Shown: positions 55,824 to 64,000 of the stretch, in pieces
How the letters are laid out: each line of letters opens with the position of its first letter
Position numbering within the stretch: position 1 is the stretch's first letter
Assembly (NCBI GenBank): GCA_947462335.1
Contig: OX381721.1
Coordinates: 34,770,303-34,834,302, forward strand
Direction of reading: 5' to 3'
Length of the DNA stretch: 64,000 nt
Source: Harmothoe impar
Lineage: Eukaryota; Annelida; Polychaeta; Phyllodocida; Polynoidae
Position numbers and translations under genes: made by a program
The notes under the pieces: generated by a model
Seen by the model: only the letters and a program-made list of their open reading frames with translations
The model's database searches: none
What the model was told of the DNA's origin: nothing

Positions 55824-58320
55824 GGGAGTACACAATTCAAAAGAGGGGGTCAAACTGAATATTTCCAATCGATTTGATCCACTAGAAACACTGCTTACTA
55901 ATTTCACTTTCTGCACAGTTGTAGTCTCCCTGTTGCAGAGCGGTGGCAGCATCTCAACCTATCTTCTGATTTAATCATACTAAATTCAAAGAAACAGCTG
56001 AGTAAAATTAACAAAAATGAATTCAACAGCTTAAACCCCAGCACCCCTATATATAGGGCTGAGTACCTGTCCCGACTGCACTCTGACTGTTACTGGACGT
56101 GCAGTAAGATCTGCGGGTTTGAAGAACCGCTTTTGATTATGAATGAGTGTCGGAAAGGAAATTGACAACATGAAAAGTCTACCCAGTACCTCCACTCCCA
56201 CCCCGATAGTAAATATAACGACTCATCCCTGTCTATGGAGTCATCCTCCCACCCCCAATTAGGTGTCAGCTGTGACGGTACTCTGGTCCCCATCAGAGGG
56301 GGCTAACACTTCGTTGGCACTATCTAGTGACATGCCAAGACAGATGGTCTATGCATCTCCTATATAATGTAGATCGTAGAGGCTCGAACTGTCTTTGGGG
56401 GCAGTTCGAGAGCAAGTGTATGCTACAGCAATATGGTCAGAAATAATCACATTTTCTAAATAGGATATTCAGTTTTGAAACATCAAAGTTATGCTGTGCT
56501 TAGCTCAGATGCTCTTCTATATATTGGCACCATTGTCAAATATAGACGGTCATTCAACCCATGGATATTCTAAAATGTTTGAGGGCTATCCAAAATCTTT
56601 TGAAATTGTCACAGTTGCCATTTTGACTCTTAGCCAATCAGACGTCACGTCACTGAGTTGTCAAACAGACGGTCCTCTTTGATTGGCTAAGAGCTACTCT
56701 GCCAACTTGGCAGAGTAGCAGACTTGAACTGACAAACCTGCTCCCGACCTCTGAACGGAGGGAAGAGGTGGGTTTCTCGACCTAATATAATGCAGCACGG
56801 CAATCTTGGAAATGTGTTGCAGAACACTGAACGAATGATAAGTGATGATTAGAAACAATAATCATCACTAAATATGGTGTACATGAATTTGAATATTCCC
56901 CATGATTTATTGGAATATATTTACATAATTCATGTATTATAATTTATTAATTTACATATTCGTGAAGTCTGCCTGCAGTTTGGCAGATAGATAATAATGG
57001 GGAGGGGGGTACATGGACTGTTTATAGTTGCATCAATCCTCAATTGGCAATAGAAATAAATGAACCAAGAAATCATTATATCGAAGCAATCTCTCCGCCT
57101 TGACCTCCTCTCATTTCCCCTTTCCCCTCCTCTCCTTTCTTTACCTCCTTCCTTCCGTTTATTTTCTCCTTTCCACCTCTTCATTTATCTCCTTTACTCT
57201 CCCCTTATCCATGAAGTGAAGTGAAAGAGGTTCCGCCTTCCCCACCCTCCCTCTATTCTGGGACCTGTCATCTTTTTCATTTGGGTGTTTGGAACCTATT
57301 CCCCTGTCCACAGACTGGCCCACTATATCAGTACAGTTTGTAGGCGGGTGGCAGCTGTAACGTCCATGGATGGTCCACTATCTGTTAGATCTAATACCTG
57401 CAGTGGAGACCAGCTTTGTTGTATCGATGACCATATATAATTACAATGCTCTGTAGTATATACTTTCAACAAATATATAATTGAATAATTTATATTTTCA
57501 TAATTATACAATATAATAAGTTACAAGACCAATTATTTTATTCCTGCTAGGTATCATCTCTTCTCTCAATCTAATTTTGTTAATTTATAGAAGTGGAAAG
57601 CTTTGAGAGTAATCCACCCCAAAATATGTTCACCCAGAATTAACTTCAATCAGATAAACCATAATGATTTATTCATACCTACAATTGGGTCCAGTTTGAG
57701 TAAAAGCATTTTGATGTTATATCTTATTAATCTTAAAAGTCGATTAGAGTCCTAATAAAATAATAAAACACAAAATATGGACATAAAAATGTACTTAATA
57801 CTTCATGGCAATGTGGTTATAGTTATATATTGATAGGGTGCTAGCCATTAGGCATGGTGAGTGTGTGGGGGCTGTAGGGGTGGTAACGGAGGAGGGTATG
57901 GAGGAACCATCACCCTACTGACAGTCTACTGATAACATGGAACTAACATTCTGACTTAAGAGATAGCAGCAAGACTACGACATATTTTAATGTAAGTCTC
58001 AAACCTTTAAGGACAGCATGGTGTCGTGAGGTTTATATCCTTGTCTCTCCGGTGCTGTGATACCAAGTAGCCTGCCACCCTTGCATCGGTGCATCATACC
58101 AACTGAGCGTTATGGGAGTGTATCAACCCTGCATTGGTGCATCATACTGGGCGTTATGGGAGTGTATCAACCCTGCATTGGTGCATCATACTGAGCGTGG
58201 AGTGTATCAACCCTTTAGAACAACATGCAGTTTGTGCTCTGACTGAGGATATAGCTGCAAGACGCCGACATACTTTAATGTAAGTCTCAGGTATCTAACC
58301 CTTTAGTGACAGCTTACCCC
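55824..58320. other. intergenic stretch
   Basis: Includes an 80-bp segment (56034-56113) that is the reverse complement of 46826-46908, an inverted CCAAT pair (56627-56692), the palindrome CTCTGCCAACTTGGCAGAG (about 56698-56716), a C/T-rich tract (57095-57190) and a 46-bp partial repeat with CCCTGCATTGGTGCATCATA (58070-58210). No gene recognised. Confidence 0.45.
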
Positions 58321-58568
58321 AGTGGCGGATCCAGGATCGTCTAGAGGGGGGGGGCCCAAACCTGGCCACTTTGGAATAACTGTCTGTTTTCCGCGGGCAA
58401 AGGGCAGCAGCCGTATACAGGCAATTTGGGGGGCATGTCCCCCAAGAAAATTTTGATATCTAGATATGAAATAATGCATTCTCACACACTTTAGGACAAA
58501 ATATTTTCCTTTTTTTTTTGGGGGGGGGGGGGGCAAGGCCCGTCGGGCCACCCCCCTCTATCCGCCAA
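58320..58568. mobile_element. CAGTGGCGGATCC short element
   Basis: Inverted ends CAGTGGCGGATCCAGG and the complement of TCTATCCGCCAATG, TACCC present on both flanks. G-runs on both sides of the centre. CAGTGGCG ends are common among hAT-derived short elements. Confidence 0.65.
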
Positions 58569-58678
58569 TGTACCCGGCTATCAAAAACACGTTATTTTAC
58601 GCGTTAGCTTTAGAGAAACGTTATATAACGTTGTATAACTTTATAAAATGTCGTATAACGTTTTTTGTTTACTGGGTA

Positions 58679-58900
58679 CCGTAAAATCTCGTGTCTAATC
58701 CTGACTCACGTATCCGCCGCACCCCAACTTTAGGGCGATCCTATAAGCTGCACCAGCGATCTGATTATGGTGACTTTTGTACCGTGGTATAATAGCAAAC
58801 ATACGCATTTGAGCCGCACCCTGACCCTATGCCAATCCTATAAGCCACACCGCTGATCAGACTCGCGTACTAGCCGCGGCTTATACGCGAGGTTTTACGG
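58679..58900. mobile_element. TA-flanked short element (CCGTAAAACCTCGCG family), copy 2
   Basis: CCGTAAAATCTCGTG start and TATACGCGAGGTTTTACGG end, TA on both sides, AGCCGCA and CCTATAAG words inside as in 5614-5896. Confidence 0.78.
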
Positions 58901-59128
58901 TAGTGGTTTAATGTATCCTGTCTATTTGTCATTGTGATGGATTGGCATGATGCTGCCCGAGAGGGTTTCATCAATGCAACCCTGGCGAGTAACTCGCCAG
59001 GGTTGCATGGAAGCATGCAGCAGCAGTTGATCACCGCTGCTGCATTAGGCATTAGTGCATGCGGCAAATAAATAACAGAAACACTTAGGCATCATTGAAG
59101 GGTTACACTGAAAACCCAGAGGAACGTT

Positions 59129-59680
59129 CCTAGTCATTATAACGACCTAGGTTGTCATAATGACTAATGGAAAGTGATCTGGAGAATGGTGTATGAATGT
59201 AGTCTCTAATTAGTTCACCTCCTAATGAGAGACATCCCTTTCAAATATTTGGTTTACTCTTGATTAAACTAAGTAGCTTTACTTGTTATAAATAAGTTGT
59301 GTATGGGTGAGAATGATGGCCTTGAAGGTATAGAGACTACTCTGCTCCCTGTCACCAGTTTATATCTCATGACAGAAAATTTACTTCAATCCATTTCCCC
59401 TGGGTGGCAGCACTTGACAGGGCATGTGCCATATGCACCCAGATATACACCCAGATATATACCCTAGGTTGTCCCGAAGACCCAGTAGTGTTGAGAGTTG
59501 TCATTACTGATGACTTTAGGTCTTCAAATTTACAATACATAAAACAACCTTAAGGTAGTCATTCTGACTACCCCATCTATGTGACTACGTAAGGTCGTCA
59601 TTATGACAACTTTGGTCTATATGGATCAGATATGACTACCTTAGGTCGTCACCTTGACCACCTAAAGTTGTCAAACCTTA
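59129..59680. repeat. region of palindromic GTCATNATGAC words
   Basis: Clusters of TAGTCATTATAACGACCTAG, GTTGTCATAATGAC and TTAGGTCGTCA-type words at both ends (59129-59170, 59546-59680), around sequence without such words. Resembles a decayed inverted-repeat element. Confidence 0.45.
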
Positions 59681-59757
59681 ATGTATTTAAACCTTAATGT
59701 GTTTACTAATTCAGACTATATGTAAACAAGGATTGATCGGTTGACTCTACTGCACAC

Positions 59758-60002
59758 AGAAAAGAAGTAGAATCACTGTGACTCCCGACGTGATCACTGA
59801 GGTAACTCCCCCCAGGACTCTAACATGACTCCTTAACATTAGCAGGACTCTATAATAACTCTATAATGACTCTATAATGACTCTGTTCTAAGACTCCCTA
59901 ATGGTTGGGAGTCACTTTAGAGTTGCGGGGAGGGTTACCTCAGTGATCGGGGCTGGACTCCCATTTGAGAGTTACAGTGATCCTACTTCTTCTCTCTGTG
60001 TG
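59758..60002. mobile_element. foldback element with ACTCC words
   Basis: ACACAGAAAAGAAGTAGAAT and CACTGAGGTAACTCCCC on the left are mirrored by GGGGAGGGTTACCTCAGTG and CCTACTTCTTCTCTCTGTGT on the right. ATAATGACTCTATAATGACT repeats lie in the centre. Confidence 0.7.
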
Positions 60003-60086
60003 TATAAGAAGGTAGAAGCATTTAAACAAGGCACAGTGCTTAATGTGCCATGCTCACTGTCAACAAGAAGCATGGATTCAGTCCTG

Positions 60087-60349
60087 CACTGAAAAAGTGA
60101 ACTCGTCCCGAGACTGTCTAAGTGACTGTCATAAAATAAATGAGTCAAAAGTTGTCTAACCTATCAGGTTACCATCCCACAAATAGAATCAGGAGCTAGC
60201 AAATGTCGGGTTTTAGGCTGGCACATACCAAGTGGGTCTTCTATCTCCAGCTAGAAGACCCGCTTCCTTGTCACTTAGACAAGTTTTTGACTCGTTTATT
60301 TTATGATCGTCACTTTGAAGAGTCTGGAGACAAGTTTATTTTTTGAGTG
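60087..60349. mobile_element. CACTCAAAAAATAAACTTG element, copy 2
   Basis: Inverted relative to the copy at 17584-17847; CACTGAAAAAGTGAACTCG start and TTTATTTTTTGAGTG end. Confidence 0.8.
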
Positions 60350-60391
60350 TGGTGAGTAAGTAAGACCTGATACACTATTGATAAGCCCCCA

Positions 60392-60604
60392 CACTCAAAA
60401 AATAAACTTGTCTCCAGACTCTTCCAAGTGACAGGTCTTCTAGCTGGAGATAGAACACTCACTTGGCATGTGCCAGCCCAAAACCCGACATTTGCCAGCT
60501 CCAGATTCTATTTGTGGGATGGTAACCTGATAGGTTAGACAATCTTTGACTCGTTTTATAATAGTCACTTTGACAAGTCTGGAGACAAGTTTACTTTTTC
60601 AGTG
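60392..60604. mobile_element. CACTCAAAAAATAAACTTG element, copy 3
   Basis: Lies 42 bp after copy 2; missing about 50 bp of the internal foldback. Confidence 0.8.
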
Positions 60605-61079
60605 CATTGTGAACCAATGCAGTGTCGGCGAGTTACTCGCCAGCCCAGCATTTAATTGGTGCATCAGGGCAACACACATTCTTGTTTGGCAACTTGCCGC
60701 CATTATAAGGTTAAAGTATAGCGATATTTCGGTTTTCTCCGTATGGGCGGCCATGTTAGTTCTGAGCTTGGAATCTCTCATGAGACTTAGGCAGTGACCA
60801 CACACCAACACACCCTAGCTTTCCATGAACAGGCTAAGTGGCTAAGAACCGGAACGGGAATGATCGCTGGTGTCAGTGTATACATACGGTGGTTGCGGGC
60901 ACACCAGGCCTATAATACTACAGACGCCTCCTATTTATAAAGTATTCCTGTTCATCGGTCTATTAAGCAGTTAAGCTACCGCTCCTGTTGAGAAGTGGAC
61001 CAGACGCACGTGGGGACGAAAGTAGTATAGTATGTATCGGAACGGGACTATAGTTAAGTACTGTTTATTACTCAATCGA

Positions 61080-61500
61080 CCTGCAGCCAATCAGAGGCCT
61101 CCATTTGGTCACGTGACCGGAAGTGACCTACTTAGGGGATTAGTGGTGACGTCACGTGACCTAGTTAGCCAATCAGAGGCCGCCATTTGGTCACGTGACC
61201 GGAAGTGACATCATATGACCTACTTATGGACCGGAAGTGACGTCATATGACCTACTTAGGGGACCGGAAGTGACGTCATATGACCTAATTTAGGATCACG
61301 TGACCGGAAGTGACCTGATGATTCACGTGACCGGAAGTGACGTCACATGACCTAATGGCCAACCGGAAGTGAGTGACCTCATTGAGGATCACGTGACCGG
61401 AAGTGACCTGATTGACCACGTGATCGGAAGAAGAAGAAGAAGAAGTTTTTTGTTTAGGAAGTGAGGGTCTTTAGGATCACGTGACTGGAAGCGACGTCGT
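61080..61500. promoter_or_regulatory. array of CCAAT, E-box, ETS and CRE-like words
   Basis: About ten irregular tandem units. The fullest contain, in order, AGCCAATCAGAGGC, GCCGCCATTTGG, TCACGTGAC, ACCGGAAGTGA and TGACGTCA or GTCATATGACCTA. These match consensus sites for NF-Y, YY1, USF-type bHLH, ETS/GABP and CREB. It lies about 180 bp beyond the 3' end of the DNA polymerase frame. Whether it drives transcription or is an end repeat of the polymerase-bearing element is unknown. Confidence 0.6.
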
Positions 61501-61675
61501 CACATGAGTGACGCTTTAAGAGACTGCGCGACTTACTAGTAAAAGAAGACGTATGAAAATAAAAACACAACAATAATTTATTTTATTTTTTTTATTTCTT
61601 TTTTTTCAATCTTGATAAACACTCTATTTTTGAAAAGATGCACTCAATCAAGCAATAACACGCTTATTTTTTTTT

Positions 61676-63998
61676 TCATATCTCTAAAGGACTCGTTGTC
61701 ACACCGTCAGAATGCACGCGACGCTTATAATACAAGTAGCGCACGCCGTCTTTCTCTATGGTGTAGGTGACCATTTTGTTTCGCACCACTTTGAAATTTC
61801 TATTTACAGCAATGAGAGTTTTTCGTTGGCGAAGAACATCCAAGAAGTCGTCTGGTTCCTGAGTTTTGTTTCTTCTGTACGCCTTTTGCACTCCATTTTT
61901 TGGATTTTCTTTCACCGGTGTCGCTGACTCGATCGTAGCAAATGTAAGTCTTAGGGTTGAGACTTAGGATCCCGTCACCTTCCCACTCCGCTTTCATGAG
62001 CCCCGAAGTTCTCAGATCGTGAAGGTACCGTCTCTCACAACATCCGCCGGGCGGCGGACACCATTCTCGCACTCTTTCCGTTTTTGTCTTCACGAAAAGC
62101 TCTAAGTGATCGTCACACACCGCTGTCGGAAGCCACTTTCGTTTCTCTCTGAAGTACGTCTCTCTCAGGCGAGGTTTGACTAGGTCATCCAACGTGTCAC
62201 CGCTGAGAGCCATGTAAAGACTGTCGGTGTCCATTTGACAAAGGGCATAATCGCGCCGATCGACGAATCTATCCAAGAAGTCGTATGTGAACTCTAACAT
62301 TTTCAACTTCGCGTACTGGTATACCATGAACCCTATTTGAATAGGGAGGTTGTTCTTGACTGTTTTCGGTTGTAGTTCGACTTCAAACAGATCGGAACTC
62401 AACTCGGACGCCTTTTTGAAGCGCCACGAATTGGCCAATAGTTCGAACTTCCGACTGTCAGTGTATCTCACCGCCGTGTGTTTTTCTTTGTTGCAGATTG
62501 TTTTACCGTACGTAGCGTTTCCCATTAACTTGTAACAGTCTGACAGAATTTTCTCGTTCTCGTTCACGTCGCCACGTCTTCGCGCCGCCGTTACTTCGTC
62601 CGCAAAACCGGCAAAGGAGCGTTTAGGTAGGTATTCTACGACCAGCTGCACTTTGGTGACTATCAAACCGTGCTCTAAATACCACTTGAGAAGCGGCGTT
62701 CCCAAGAGAATATTTTTTCCGTGGTAACTCCCTATCAGACATCTCCTAGGCGTGTTCAACAGCTTTTCTTCCTGCGCAAAGTCTGACATGTGAGGTCCTA
62801 TGTCCGATTTTGAAACGGTCACGTTCTTGAAAACGGGGGTCATTTCTTCGAAGTAGTCTCGTAGGTGAGGCGGCGTAGTGATGTCCACTTGAACTAAACC
62901 GAACATTTTCCCGTCTTTCACAGCGGAAAGGATGTCGCTCTCGCTCATCGCGTTTCGAGACACTTTCAAAGCGTCAACCTTCCAGCGTTGTTGGGAGGCC
63001 TTAACCCGCTCATCTCGACGCTTCATCTCTCTCCATTCGCACTCCCACACGACGACCAGCTTGTAACCTAGCGCTTTCAAGTACGCGCTTACTCTAGTCG
63101 TTCTGTCGCGTCTCTCCTCCCTCAGTGAAGCGCACTGATATCGGTGCGACGGTATGCACTCGTGAGCGTGGAACCAACACCCGTGAAACTGGAAAACCGT
63201 ATTAGAGGCCGCGTGAAACCCGTCCACGCGAATTCTCCGACAGCCTACAACCATCTCGCCGCCGTTCAAAGCGTGGCGCAGTTTCACGTCGCGGTCGTGC
63301 TCTACGAAGCGTAACCACTCCAAAGCACTGTGAGAGTTTCTTTGCCTAATTTCGGGCTTGAACTCGGTCTCAGGTCGTCTCACCGCGTAATAGCCCGTGC
63401 AGTGCGCTTCGCTCATGCAGCGCAAGTACAGAGAGTTAGCGTCTAGTCCTAGGATGTGTTGGCACGGTCTCGCTTCTTCGCCGTACTTGTGCTCCCTTAT
63501 CCGCGTGGTGCCCTTCTCGTGAAATCTATGGAAGATGATGGAAGGACCGCCGACTAGATTTTCTTTGATCAGAGCGTGGAGGAGGGCGTTGAACTGGGGG
63601 AACGTTGTGAACGCGTCTTCTAGGTTTTGGAAGAGGAACCGTAAAGTCAAACCGGCGAGAGAAACTCCGTCTTTCAACATGTCAATGCCGCGATCTTGGA
63701 AAAATTTAGCGTGATTTTTCAGAGCTTCTATGAAAGGTTTGACGTCTTTGTTGTTGTAGTGGATCAAGTAATCTTCCATAGTTTGCATCTTCTCGTCGGA
63801 CCAAACTTTCTGACATGCGGCGTAGTCGGATTCGGACATTTTGACGCCCGTCAGTTCGCTGTCAAAAGCCGATCTCGGTGGCAGCGTTCTGTTTGCCAGT
63901 TTCCTGGTAGACGTCATCCATTCGTAAGGAAAGTGACCTTTCTCTTCGTTCCTGGTGAAAGCTCGCAAATAGGTCGCGTAGTTGTAACCGGGTGCCAA
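61676..63998 (-). pseudogene. Polinton/adintovirus-type family B DNA polymerase, 5' partial, one frameshift
   Basis: At least 732 codons; the start lies beyond the window. It matches protein-primed polymerases of the organellar/viral type: motif A around Asp186 of the visible frame (DANSLYL), an insertion with FHGCWFHAHEC and WECEW as in the endonuclease-like insert of this family, motif B KLMGNATYGK (about 490), and motif C DTDS (590-593). Near 61860-61880 an A-rich run shifts the frame; family-like C-terminal sequence (DDFLDVLR and onward, to 61676) lies in the neighbouring frame. Without the upstream exonuclease part and flanking genes (integrase, capsid, ATPase), Polinton versus related integrated virus cannot be decided. 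Confidence 0.85.
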
Positions 63999-64000
63999 AT

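Noticed and set aside
58303..58551. 82-codon minus-strand frame with a proline/lysine-rich start
   Set aside because: Translation of the CAGTGGCGGATCC element and its G/T runs.
905..61500. CRISPR array in any of the tandem repeats
   Set aside because: Repeats are contiguous or diverged without unique equal-length spacers, and the genome is animal.

Overview
This window is animal genomic DNA: split genes with GT-AG introns, CCAAT/TATA-type promoter words, and an extreme load of miniature inverted-repeat elements. The mix (a clan-2 P450 with a CYP2-like 3' exon pattern, a BTB/kelch gene, Ngaro-type tyrosine-recombinase retroelements, pogo/Tigger elements, a Polinton-type DNA polymerase, and swarms of short palindromic elements) fits a marine invertebrate. 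A cephalochordate such as amphioxus is my best guess, but this is inference.

Layout. 1.67-3.8 kb: a minus-strand kelch-like (BTB-BACK-kelch) gene with a 5'-UTR intron but three reading-frame lesions. 7.17-8.29 kb: a decayed minus-strand LINE ORF1-like gene whose 3' part encodes a NADAR-like domain. 11.78-26.43 kb: an apparently intact plus-strand cytochrome P450 of nine exons (518 codons). Its introns are packed with repeats, including a ten-unit satellite of about 146 bp. 26.4-42.6 kb is gene-poor and full of transposons. At its centre is a threefold nest (31,375-35,719): a hairpin element with a 4-bp target duplication holds a complete pogo/Tigger transposon, and the transposase intron of that transposon holds a second hairpin element. 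42.7-44.9 kb: a deleted Ngaro-like element (gag plus recombinase, no reverse transcriptase) next to a CpG-rich block. 45.6-46.25 kb: a 45-bp minisatellite. 48,794-54,007: a full Ngaro-like retrotransposon with split direct repeats, gag, RT-RNase H and tyrosine recombinase; a related unoccupied copy of its insertion site lies just downstream. 55-61 kb: dispersed elements. 61.08-61.5 kb: an array of promoter-like words. 61.68 kb to the end: a minus-strand protein-primed-type family B DNA polymerase that runs off the window and carries one frameshift.

The only apparently intact host gene is the P450. The kelch-like gene may be a recent pseudogene or carry assembly errors. Most of the remaining sequence is explained by about ten short-element families. 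Several have clear target-site duplications (TA, 4 bp, 7-8 bp), so their boundaries can be read directly from the sequence.
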